Source: Bacteroidota bacterium (GTDB taxonomy: Bacteria; Bacteroidota; Bacteroidia; NS11-12g; UBA955). Taken from it: a DNA stretch of 6,241 nucleotides. Below the pieces are notes generated by a model that was given only the letters and a program-made list of their open reading frames with translations, had not been told where the DNA came from and did no database searches. Position 1 is the first letter of the stretch, and each line of letters opens with the position of its first letter. The position numbers were made by a program, and so were the translations under genes. Shown in pieces: positions 1 to 6,241 of this stretch. Location: assembly GCA_009918425.1 (NCBI GenBank), contig RGEC01000129.1:1-6241 (forward strand). The letters run 5' to 3'.

Positions 1-1
1 C

Positions 2-1072
2 ACCCTGGATAAAAACAGAACCATCTCGGGCAATATGACCATGACCTCAGGCGTATTGTCTATAGGGAATTATGATCTTACAGTTTCCGGTACTTTAACT
101 GGCGGCGCTTCCACAGCCTATATCAATACTGGAGGAACAGGAAAATTGATACGCCCTATTGCCACTGCAACCCAGCTTACCTATCCTGTAGGCAATGGAG
201 CCTACTCTCCCATCACCCTCAATTTTGGATCAGGTACATTCAGTTCGGCAACCGCTTCGGTTAAAGTAGCAGCCGCCAAACACCCCAGCAATATAGCTGC
301 AACATCATTCATAAGCCGCTACTGGGAAGTAACCCAATCCGGAATTAGCAGCTTTAGCTGTAATGTGAGTTGCACCTACCAACAATCGGATGTGGTAGGA
401 ACAGAATCCCATATTTACGCGGGTAAGTACAGCGGCTCAACCTGGACATTGGGAAGTGCTGCCGATGTAACCAATAACATATTGCTCTTCAATAACGCAA
501 CATCCTTCAGCGACTTTACCGGCGGCGAACTCTCCGCCATGCCCGTGCACTGGCTGTTTCACCACTGCAAACCCCACAGCGGCAAAGTACAGCTTACCTG
601 GGGTGTAAGCGAAGAACCCGCCACGGGTATCTACACCATTGAAAGATCGGCCGAAGGAAGTATTTGGAAGCCCCTGGGTACAATAACTCCCCATGGATCA
701 TCATTCACACCCACAACCTATCAGTTTGCAGATGCAGCGCCATTAACACAGAATTTTTACCGTATTCAATACACTGAAAATAATGGTGATAAGCAGTACA
801 GCGAAATCTGTCATGCACAAATCTTAGATGCTGAAAAACCGGTTATCAAAACAAATGCAGATGGCTCAGAAATTATGGTTGCCTTTGCGCTTCAAAGTGA
901 ATATGGATGCACGTTGACCTTGTTTGACGCCACCGGAAGAAAACTAAAAACCAAAACAATGAACGGCAAAACCGGGCGTATTGCAACCGCTGATCTGCCT
1001 GCCGGCATTTATGAACTGTTACTGGAGAGCGCCGGATACAAACACGCTCAGAGAGTGATATTAACGCGTTAA
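2..1072 (+). CDS. Secreted surface protein with T9SS-type C-terminal sorting domain (3' part only)
   Basis: The reading frame is open from base 2, so the gene starts before the window; the ATG at 35 is probably internal. Residues below are counted from that Met. Residues 1-85 are rich in Gly, Ser and Thr, with short beta-strand repeats (SGVLSIGNYDLTVSGTLTGG) like those of beta-helix or adhesin proteins. Residues 94-164 (RYWEVTQSG, then SDVVGTESHIYAG, then TSFSDFTGGE) match a module I recognise from many Bacteroidota surface proteins. Residues 170-262 resemble a fibronectin III-like module, with VQLTW, YTIERSAEGSIWKPLG and NFYRIQYTENNGDKQYSEI. Residues 270-345 look like a type A T9SS sorting domain. 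By family knowledge, such proteins cross the outer membrane through T9SS and are anchored or released after the domain is cleaved. Binding partner or enzymatic activity cannot be told; no catalytic domain is visible here. The gene is convergent with rlmB, and the stop codons overlap. Confidence 0.85.
   Translation, partial: TLDKNRTISGNMTMTSGVLSIGNYDLTVSGTLTGGASTAYINTGGTGKLIRPIATATQLTYPVGNGAYSPITLNFGSGTFSSATASVKVAAAKHPSNIAATSFISRYWEVTQSGISSFSCNVSCTYQQSDVVGTESHIYAGKYSGSTWTLGSAADVTNNILLFNNATSFSDFTGGELSAMPVHWLFHHCKPHSGKVQLTWGVSEEPATGIYTIERSAEGSIWKPLGTITPHGSSFTPTTYQFADAAPLTQNFYRIQYTENNGDKQYSEICHAQILDAEKPVIKTNADGSEIMVAFALQSEYGCTLTLFDATGRKLKTKTMNGKTGRIATADLPAGIYELLLESAGYKHAQRVILTR
842..1069 (+). other. 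T9SS type A-like C-terminal sorting domain (divergent)
   Basis: This is the last 76 or so codons of the plus-strand protein. The pattern matches the family: a beta-strand, then LTLFDATGRKLKTKTM, then IATADLPAGIYELLLES, ending in a basic RVILTR tail. The usual opening of the domain, a PNP motif (as in 'YPNP'), is absent; KTNADGSEIMVAF stands in its place. The fold signature is therefore clear but the N-terminal half is atypical. In known systems this domain is recognised by the T9SS translocon and removed by the PorU sortase. That it does so here is inferred. Confidence 0.7.
1061..1072. repeat. 12-bp perfect palindrome over the two convergent stop codons
   Basis: TTAACGCGTTAA is its own reverse complement. 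It contains the TAA stop of the plus-strand gene (1070-1072) and the TAA stop of rlmB on the minus strand (1069-1071). With no spacer and no T-tract it is not a credible terminator. It could arise by chance: about one or two perfect 12-mers are expected in a window of this size. Confidence 0.6.
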
Positions 1073-1815
1073 GGATTCAGCCCACGCTGTCTGACAACCT
1101 CATACAAGGCCACGCCGGCTGCAACAGACACATTCAGTGAACCCACACCCTCTCTCATCATGGGAATGCGAAACTGCACGTCACAGAGCTTGCGGGTATC
1201 GGTTCCCAACCCTTTTTCCTCATCACCCAAAATCAATGCCACAGGGCCGGTAAGCATTGCTTCATGAAGAGATGTGGCAGCTTTTTCAGTGGCGCCTGCC
1301 AACATGAGGCCGCTGTTTTTAATGAGTTTGAGTCCATGATACAGGCTCTGAACGCGGCAAACCGGAATATGCATAAGCGCACCGGCCGAGGTTTTCACGG
1401 CATCCGCATTGATGGCGGCTCCGCCTTTTTCCGGCACCACGATGCCATGGGCACCTGCACAATAAGCCGAACGGGCAATAGCGCCAAAATTGCGTACATC
1501 GGTAACTCCATCCAGCACTATCAAAAATGGATCTTCGCCCTTTTCATAGGCCATGGCCACCACCTGGTCAATGGTAGCGAAATCCACTGCTGAAAGTGCA
1601 GCAATAATTCCCTGATGGTTGCCGTTAATCATACGGTTTAGTCGCTCGGCAGGAACCTGTTTCCATAAAATCTTGTGGTCGCGCAGCAGACCCAACACCT
1701 CCCTCAGCGCCGGGCTTACTGTGCCTTCCTGCACCCAAACTTTGTCTATAGTTTGACCGGAACGAATCGCTTCCTCCACCGGGTGAATGCCGTAAATGAA
1801 ATTTCCCTTTTTCAT
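1069..1815 (-). CDS. rlmB: 23S rRNA (guanosine-2'-O-)-methyltransferase RlmB (TrmH/SpoU family)
   Basis: At 248 residues it matches the usual length (E. coli RlmB is 243). Residues 5-78 form the substrate-binding N-terminal domain, with the typical opening FIYGIHPVEEAI and NHQGIIA at 66-72. Residues 96-240 form the SPOUT methylase domain with all three family motifs: motif 1 LDGVTDVRNFGAIARSA (101-117, with the conserved Asn and Arg), motif 2 LILGDEEKGLG (194-204), and motif 3 IPMMREGVGSLNVSVAAG (217-234), which builds the knotted SAM-binding site. The family methylates the 2'-OH of G2251 (E. coli numbering) in the ribosomal P-loop using S-adenosylmethionine. Other TrmH paralogues modify tRNA, so the exact target is inferred. 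The start is chosen because the opening residues align with the family's usual N-terminus. Only 8 bases separate the ATG from an intrinsic terminator, and no Shine-Dalgarno or consensus promoter is visible. The gene end overlaps the convergent gene by 4 bp. Confidence 0.93.
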   Translation of the reverse strand: MKKGNFIYGIHPVEEAIRSGQTIDKVWVQEGTVSPALREVLGLLRDHKILWKQVPAERLNRMINGNHQGIIAALSAVDFATIDQVVAMAYEKGEDPFLIVLDGVTDVRNFGAIARSAYCAGAHGIVVPEKGGAAINADAVKTSAGALMHIPVCRVQSLYHGLKLIKNSGLMLAGATEKAATSLHEAMLTGPVALILGDEEKGLGTDTRKLCDVQFRIPMMREGVGSLNVSVAAGVALYEVVRQRGLNP

Positions 1816-1823
1816 GGTAAAGA

Positions 1824-1853
1824 CTAAAAACCCCGCCGTGGCGGGGTTTTTAG
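1824..1853 (-). terminator. Intrinsic terminator after the DUF2723 gene (symmetric, likely bidirectional)
   Basis: A 14-bp perfect inverted repeat, CTAAAAACCCCGCC and GGCGGGGTTTTTAG, flanks a 2-base centre. In practice the innermost pair or pairs would open to make the loop. The GC core (CCCCGCC/GGCGGGG) is followed by five Ts on either strand, so it should terminate transcription both ways. It lies 4 bp past the DUF2723 stop codon and 8 bp before the rlmB start codon, all on the minus strand. On the plus strand it could stop antisense transcripts that run through rlmB. Confidence 0.9.
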
Positions 1854-1857
1854 ATAG

Positions 1858-4800
1858 TTATTGCATTTGTGGTATGCTTTGCAGCATATTTTTATACTTG
1901 GATTCAAGGTCTTTCATACCCCGCTGTCCAGCAAACATCATAGCCTGCTGCAGCAGATACTGACTGTTTCCAATCTCGCGCTGTGCCCAGCCTTCATCGT
2001 CCCATCTGCTGAAATACTTGGCATACTGTACACATTCATCCATGGCCTTGTTGAGAAGCTTTTTGCCCTCTTCCGTATCGCCAAGGTAAATAAGGGTAAT
2101 ACCCATTTCTGTTTTGATATCGCGGCGGATAGGACAAACCTTCTCGGGCATTTCTGTCAGCATTTTGTGAATCACTTCAATGCCGCGCTTGCGGTAAACT
2201 TCAACGCTGTCGCCCATCACTTTTTCGAAGGTAGCCACATCCTTGAATCCGGGAGGAGGCGATGTGATTTTCAGGCTGTCTTTAGCCTTCATATAGCCTC
2301 TGAAGTTATCTATTTCAGCATAATAATGCTTGGCCAGTATCAGAGCCATTTGCTGCAAATCACCGGGCACATAGGCGGCTTTGTCATCCAGGTAGAAGTT
2401 CTTTTTCTCCTTCATGCCATAGTAGCGGTATTTGTGCACCAGATTTTTATAGGTAAGATAATCATTGATTTTGCGAGGCTGGCCACCATCTGAGCCACCG
2501 TTAATGGGCACAAATTTGTAAACCAGACCTTCCAGCTGCAGAAAACTGTTCAGGTAGTTAAAATCATAACCACTTACAGAAGTGAAGTAAATAGGACGTT
2601 TCCAGCCTTGGGCTGCATTTGTGGCAATTAAATCATAAACCACAATATCTCCTTTGGTAATATAATTGCCCCCGATGTTGAACTTGAGTGTATCAACAAT
2701 AAGATTCTGGTCTTTGGGACTCACCACCCCGGCTTTGATAACCGCATCTTTATTTATGGGCAAATACGCCGAGAAACCCTTCATTTTAACACCCTCTGAA
2801 CCTTCGTCTCGGTTTGCCTTGAGAAGCTCGTCAATCATGGTTCTCAACGATCTGGGGCGGGTACTGCTGCGGTCAATTTCTACACCATATTCAAAACTGC
2901 CGGTTTGCAGGTCGCGTTTGGTAACCGTCAGGGGAAGCGGTTCAGAATCATACACTTTATCCAAAAGCACTGAACTGTACCACTCGGTTGGCAACAAACT
3001 CTGGTTGATAATGCGCACATCTGTGCGGATTCCTTCCACATTCTGGGCATACCACAACGGATAGGTGTCGTTATCACCATTACAGAACAATATAGCGTTG
3101 GGTTCCAACTGATTCAGGAAGTTCTTGGCCATATCAATACCAATGTAACGACCGCTTCGGTCGTGGTCATCCCAGTTTTGGTATGCCATATTCACGGGCA
3201 CGAGAATGGTGCAGGCAGCAGCAGATACCGCCACTGCTGTTTTCCCTAGACTTTTTGTCAGAAGGTCTGCAACGGCTATGACACCCAGACCCACCCATAT
3301 ACAGAAAGTCTGGAACGACCCCACCAGCGAATAATCACGCTCACGAGGCTCGTATGGGGGCTGATTCATATATACATTAATCAGCACACCGGTGAAAAGG
3401 AACAGGGTCATTACAAGCCAAAAGTCTTTTCTTCTGGCGCTATAATGCACAAGGAGACCCAGAATTCCCAACAAAAGGGGCAGGAAGTAATAAGCATTTC
3501 TTCCTTTCTGCTCTTTGTAATAATCGGGTAAATCCTTTTTGGGGCCTACAACAAAACGGTCAACAGGTCCAATTCCGGAAAACCAGTTTCCGTCAAAGCG
3601 GGTATTACCCGTAACAGCCTGCTGGTCGTTAAAGCGACCTACAAAATTCCACATGAAATAGCGGATATACATGTGGCCAATCTGGTATTTGAAAAAGAAT
3701 TGCAGGTTATTGCCCATGGTTGGAATCTCGTATTCCATATATTGCAGTTCCTGCTGTTCCTGGGGGGTAAGCTTTCCTTTGTTTCTCAAATCCTCGATAC
3801 TGGATTGTACATCACCCATACCACCCCATTCACGGAAACCTTTGGCATCGGCAGGTTTATTGCTTTTTCCCATGCGTGGGAACAGGGTCATAAATTCTTC
3901 ATCATATATAGGTTCATAGTTTTCTCCGCCCTCCTCGTATTTTTTCTCCCCTTTGAAGTACTTCTTGTGGGTGGTTTCATAATCCACCTGCGGCGCATTG
4001 AAGAACGGGCCTTTCACCAAAGGTCGATCTCCATACTGCTCACGGGTAATATAACCATAGAATTTATAAGGATCTTCAGGGTTATTCATATCAATGGCAG
4101 TGTTGGCCATAGAACGAATAATCACCATGGCATATGAGGAATAACCCACAATGATAAAAGTGATACTCAGCAGCAACGTGTTCCAGTTTTTAAACCCGTT
4201 TTTATGTGTGAACCACAGCAAGAAAGCCAGTAATACAAAAATGGCAATGACTGACATAATAGCGCCACTGTAAAAGGGCATTCCAAAATCATTAACAAAA
4301 AGTTTGTCGGTAAGCCATGGAATACCGGGATAGATAATTTTCATTACAAAACCCAATGCCAGAATTGCAGCACCGAAAGCCAGCATAACACCTTTTGCAT
4401 TGGTTTCATAGCGACGGAAGTAATATGCCAGACAAACCGCAGGAATTACCAGCAGGTTCAACATGTGAGTACCCAATGCAAGACCGGTAATAAAACCGAT
4501 AAAAACCAACCAGCGGTCTGCATTGGGGCTGTCGGCCTGCCTGTCCCATCGCAGTATTGCCCAGAAGGTAAGTGCAGTAAAGAAAGAACTGAGTGCGTAT
4601 ACTTCCGCTTCTACCGCGCTGAACCAGAAGCTGTCTATAAAGGTGTTGGTAAGCGCCGCTACTACGCCGGCTGCGATAATTAAAAAATTTCTATTTTCTC
4701 TGTCAGCAGAAACAATCCTGTCGGCAAAGTGGGTAGTAATCCAGAATGTGAACATTACACAACCTGCACTGGAAACGGCAGAAAGCATATTCACCCAAAA

Positions 4801-5025
4801 ACCGACCTTCTCCGGAGAATCGGCCAGTAAGGCAAAGAGGCGACCAATCATGAGAAAGAAAGGTGCTCCGGGAGGATGCACAACCTGCAGACGGTATGCT
4901 GCGCTGATAAATTCGCCACAGTCCCACAAACTCACAGATGGCTCCAGGGTAAGTGTGTACACCACAAGGGCTATGGCAAACATGGCCCAGCCACCAATCA
5001 GGTTTATCAATTTAAAATTCTTCAT
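1858..5025 (-). CDS. DUF2723 / GT117 (TMEM260-like) polytopic membrane protein, probable GT-C glycosyltransferase
   Basis: This 1055-residue protein has a hydrophobic N-terminal part with about ten predicted membrane segments between residues 10 and 303. A large polar, Lys/Glu/Tyr-rich region follows (about 305-505), then about four more segments (roughly 511-612) and a long soluble C-terminal part. After the first helix comes SVSLWDCGEFISAAYRLQ (31-48) and HPPGAPFF (50-57). The acidic pair in DCGE (35-38, bases 4912-4923) sits where GT-C glycosyltransferases carry catalytic acidic residues in the first external loop. Other stretches I recognise as family-typical are HMYIRYFMWNFVGRFNDQQ (451-469), MNQPPYEPRERDYSLVGSFQ (553-572) and NGDNDTYPLWYAQNVEGIRT (649-668). 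Residues 970-1000 look like a TPR-type helical hairpin. Human TMEM260, in the same family, is a protein O-mannosyltransferase; sugar and acceptor here are unknown. The start is the first ATG, preceded by A-rich sequence (CCAAAAACTATA). The gene lies 49 bp after gltX and is closed by a strong terminator. Confidence 0.88.
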   Translation of the reverse strand: MKNFKLINLIGGWAMFAIALVVYTLTLEPSVSLWDCGEFISAAYRLQVVHPPGAPFFLMIGRLFALLADSPEKVGFWVNMLSAVSSAGCVMFTFWITTHFADRIVSADRENRNFLIIAAGVVAALTNTFIDSFWFSAVEAEVYALSSFFTALTFWAILRWDRQADSPNADRWLVFIGFITGLALGTHMLNLLVIPAVCLAYYFRRYETNAKGVMLAFGAAILALGFVMKIIYPGIPWLTDKLFVNDFGMPFYSGAIMSVIAIFVLLAFLLWFTHKNGFKNWNTLLLSITFIIVGYSSYAMVIIRSMANTAIDMNNPEDPYKFYGYITREQYGDRPLVKGPFFNAPQVDYETTHKKYFKGEKKYEEGGENYEPIYDEEFMTLFPRMGKSNKPADAKGFREWGGMGDVQSSIEDLRNKGKLTPQEQQELQYMEYEIPTMGNNLQFFFKYQIGHMYIRYFMWNFVGRFNDQQAVTGNTRFDGNWFSGIGPVDRFVVGPKKDLPDYYKEQKGRNAYYFLPLLLGILGLLVHYSARRKDFWLVMTLFLFTGVLINVYMNQPPYEPRERDYSLVGSFQTFCIWVGLGVIAVADLLTKSLGKTAVAVSAAACTILVPVNMAYQNWDDHDRSGRYIGIDMAKNFLNQLEPNAILFCNGDNDTYPLWYAQNVEGIRTDVRIINQSLLPTEWYSSVLLDKVYDSEPLPLTVTKRDLQTGSFEYGVEIDRSSTRPRSLRTMIDELLKANRDEGSEGVKMKGFSAYLPINKDAVIKAGVVSPKDQNLIVDTLKFNIGGNYITKGDIVVYDLIATNAAQGWKRPIYFTSVSGYDFNYLNSFLQLEGLVYKFVPINGGSDGGQPRKINDYLTYKNLVHKYRYYGMKEKKNFYLDDKAAYVPGDLQQMALILAKHYYAEIDNFRGYMKAKDSLKITSPPPGFKDVATFEKVMGDSVEVYRKRGIEVIHKMLTEMPEKVCPIRRDIKTEMGITLIYLGDTEEGKKLLNKAMDECVQYAKYFSRWDDEGWAQREIGNSQYLLQQAMMFAGQRGMKDLESKYKNMLQSIPQMQ

Positions 5026-5074
5026 TATAGTTTTTGGTTTCGAAACAAGATATTTGGCGAAATTAAAGGATAGC
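5026..5074 (-). promoter_or_regulatory. gltX-DUF2723 intergenic gap with a weak promoter candidate
   Basis: Read on the minus strand, this 49-bp AT-rich gap holds TAATTTCG (5058-5065). That matches five of the six fixed positions of the Bacteroidota -7 box (TAnnTTTG). About 20 bases upstream, inside the end of gltX, a TTTTC could serve as a poor -33 element. A start site near 5050 would give a leader of about 25 nt. The gap also has a 10-bp palindrome (5037-5046) and no terminator hairpin, so gltX transcripts may simply read through. The promoter call is tentative. Confidence 0.2.
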
Positions 5075-6241
5075 CTAGGGTTTTGAAAATGAAATTTTAT
5101 TTATTGCATTCTCAAGGCGCAGAAGAATATTCTGATTACCAATAAGGGCTATCATTTCCCATATGGGCGCACCGGCTCCTTTACCGCTTACAGCGAGCCT
5201 AAGCGGTTGCAATAACTCCCCGGTTTTTACCACAGCCTCTTCGCAATAAACCTTGAATGCATTTTCATAATCCAATGCGGTTGCTGCATCAGAAAGACCG
5301 GCAAATCTATTGCGAATACCTTCGATGTGTGTGCTCGTTTCAGGCTTCCATTTTTTGGCTACAACATCCTCGTCATAAGCCTCCGGATTGGTAAAGAAAT
5401 ACGTTCCTTCCGTGATGATATCGCGGGCAAACTGTACTTTTTCGCGCATCAAAACTACTACCTGTTCCAGGTAGGCATCATCTGCATTAAAGCCTGCAGA
5501 CAACATTTGCGGCTTTATCATAGCAGCAACCTCAGAAGTTGATTTTTGCTGCAAATATTGCTGGTTGAACCAGAAAGCCTTCTGCACATCAAATTTGGCA
5601 CCGCTTTTACTTACTTTCTCCAGGCTGAAAGCCTCGATCAGTTCATCCATGGAAAACAACTCGCGGTTATCACTGGGGTGCCATCCAAGCAATGCCAGCA
5701 TATTCGCCACTGCATCGGGGAAATAACCACTTTCGCGATACCCACTGCTCACCTCTCCACTTTTGGGATCGGTCCACTGCAGGGGAAAAACAGGAAATCC
5801 AAGGCGGTCTCCGTCGCGCTTGCTCAGTTTTCCGTTGCCTTCCGGTTTAAGCAATAACGGCAAATGGGCAAATACGGGCATCACCTCTTCCCAGCCCAGG
5901 TAGCGGTATAGCATTACATGCAGGGGAGCACTGGGCAGCCATTCCTCACCACGGATAACATGGCTGATACCCATTAAATAATCATCCACCACATTGGCAA
6001 GGTGATAGGTGGGCATACCGTCGCTTTTCAGCAGCACCTTGTCATCCAGCTGCGCGCTGTTCACCGTTACCCAGCCTCGAATGGCATCATGAAAACGAAT
6101 CTCTTCTTTTCGGGGCAGTTTTATACGAATAACATAAGGAGCACCGCTTTCCAGTCTTGACTTTACATCATCCGCAGGCAGTGTAAGTGAGTTTTTCATA
6201 CTCATTCGGCTTATGCTGTCATACGCAGGCTGCATCTGGCT
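5075..6241 (-). CDS. gltX: Glutamyl-tRNA synthetase, 5' end outside the window
   Basis: GltX charges tRNA-Glu with glutamate in the cytoplasm, using ATP. The frame is open to the right edge (codons for Ser and Gln precede the Met at 6235), so that Met is internal. Full-length GltX has about 500 residues; 388 are present. About 120-130 N-terminal residues, with the HIGH ATP-binding motif, are missing. Residues below are counted from the Met at 6235. Visible parts are the latter Rossmann-fold section with LKSDGMPTYHLANVVDDYLM (69-88) and HVIRGEEWLPSAPLH (92-106), and the KMSKS-loop equivalent KLSKR (136-140, bases 5816-5830) in the Bacteroidota context GKLSKRDGDRLGFPVFPLQW. RESGYFPDAVANMLALLGWHP follows (167-187). 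The remainder to residue 386 is the helical anticodon-binding region, ending with LLQPLRLAVSGKGAGAPIWE. The class and KLSKR motif are clear. It is assigned as GluRS rather than GlnRS because of overall similarity to bacterial GltX. The stop (TAG) lies 49 bp before the DUF2723 gene on the same strand, so the two may be co-transcribed. Confidence 0.95.
   Translation of the reverse strand, partial: SQMQPAYDSISRMSMKNSLTLPADDVKSRLESGAPYVIRIKLPRKEEIRFHDAIRGWVTVNSAQLDDKVLLKSDGMPTYHLANVVDDYLMGISHVIRGEEWLPSAPLHVMLYRYLGWEEVMPVFAHLPLLLKPEGNGKLSKRDGDRLGFPVFPLQWTDPKSGEVSSGYRESGYFPDAVANMLALLGWHPSDNRELFSMDELIEAFSLEKVSKSGAKFDVQKAFWFNQQYLQQKSTSEVAAMIKPQMLSAGFNADDAYLEQVVVLMREKVQFARDIITEGTYFFTNPEAYDEDVVAKKWKPETSTHIEGIRNRFAGLSDAATALDYENAFKVYCEEAVVKTGELLQPLRLAVSGKGAGAPIWEMIALIGNQNILLRLENAINKISFSKP

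Noticed and set aside
35..37. ATG at 35 as the start of the plus-strand protein
   Set aside because: The frame is open upstream to base 2, there is no signal peptide after this Met although the protein must be exported, and the sequence continues in the middle of repeat-like beta strands.
1549..1558. GGCCATGGCC palindrome
   Set aside because: It falls within rlmB coding sequence; 10-base palindromes are expected several times in a window of this length.
1264..1593. 109-codon plus-strand frame inside rlmB
   Set aside because: It is antisense to the conserved methylase motifs of rlmB, which explain the sequence constraint; no independent evidence for a gene.
1861..2493. 210-codon open frame on the plus strand opposite the end of the DUF2723 gene
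   Set aside because: The translation is a Cys/His/Phe-rich mirror of the real gene with no motifs; nothing supports expression.
3148..3164. Perfect 7-bp stem with 3-base loop (ACGACCG / CGGTCGT)
   Set aside because: It lies inside the DUF2723 coding region, encodes part of the DHDRSGRYIG stretch, and has no T-tract on either strand, so it is probably incidental.
4523..5086. 187-codon open frame on the plus strand opposite the start of the DUF2723 gene
   Set aside because: It lies wholly opposite well-supported coding sequence with clear family motifs, and its translation shows no recognisable domain; it is a shadow frame.
6233..6235. ATG at 6235 as the start of gltX
   Set aside because: The frame stays open to the window edge, and the HIGH-motif half of the enzyme would be missing; the start lies beyond the window rather than the gene being truncated.

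Overview
The window comes from a member of the Bacteroidota with moderate GC content (not measured; genus not resolvable). Three things point there. The start of the window encodes the end of a secreted surface protein with a type IX secretion (T9SS)-style C-terminal sorting domain. The glutamyl-tRNA synthetase carries the GKLSKRDGDRLGFPVFPL form of its KMSKS region, which I know from Bacteroidota GltX proteins. The large membrane protein is of the DUF2723/GT117 type, which is widespread in this phylum. The visible start codons are preceded by A- or T-rich sequence and no Shine-Dalgarno motif, also usual there.

Layout, left to right. Positions 2-1072 (+) hold the 3' end of a large secreted protein: beta-rich repeat material, a fibronectin-like module, then the sorting domain. 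It converges on rlmB (1069-1815, -), a 23S rRNA ribose methyltransferase; the two stop codons overlap by 4 bp inside a 12-bp perfect palindrome. A strong, symmetric intrinsic terminator (1824-1853) fills the 42-bp gap between rlmB and the next gene. Positions 1858-5025 (-) encode a 1055-residue polytopic membrane protein of the DUF2723/GT117 (TMEM260-like) family. After a 49-bp gap comes gltX (5075-6241, -), whose 5' end (HIGH motif and about 120-130 residues) lies beyond the right edge.

The three minus-strand genes could be read as a unit in the order gltX, DUF2723 gene, rlmB. However, the terminator after the DUF2723 gene should separate rlmB from the other two, at least in part. gltX and rlmB are translation housekeeping genes. 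The DUF2723 protein is predicted to transfer sugar on the outer face of the inner membrane. The plus-strand gene is an envelope or secreted protein and is unlikely to be functionally tied to the rest.

Coding density is very high: no gene-free stretch exceeds 50 bp. I found no RNA genes, mobile elements, CRISPR arrays or defence genes. I see no undescribed multi-gene system. The points most worth a second look are the poorly characterised membrane glycosyltransferase, the terminator abutting the rlmB start codon, and the terminator-less convergent gene ends.
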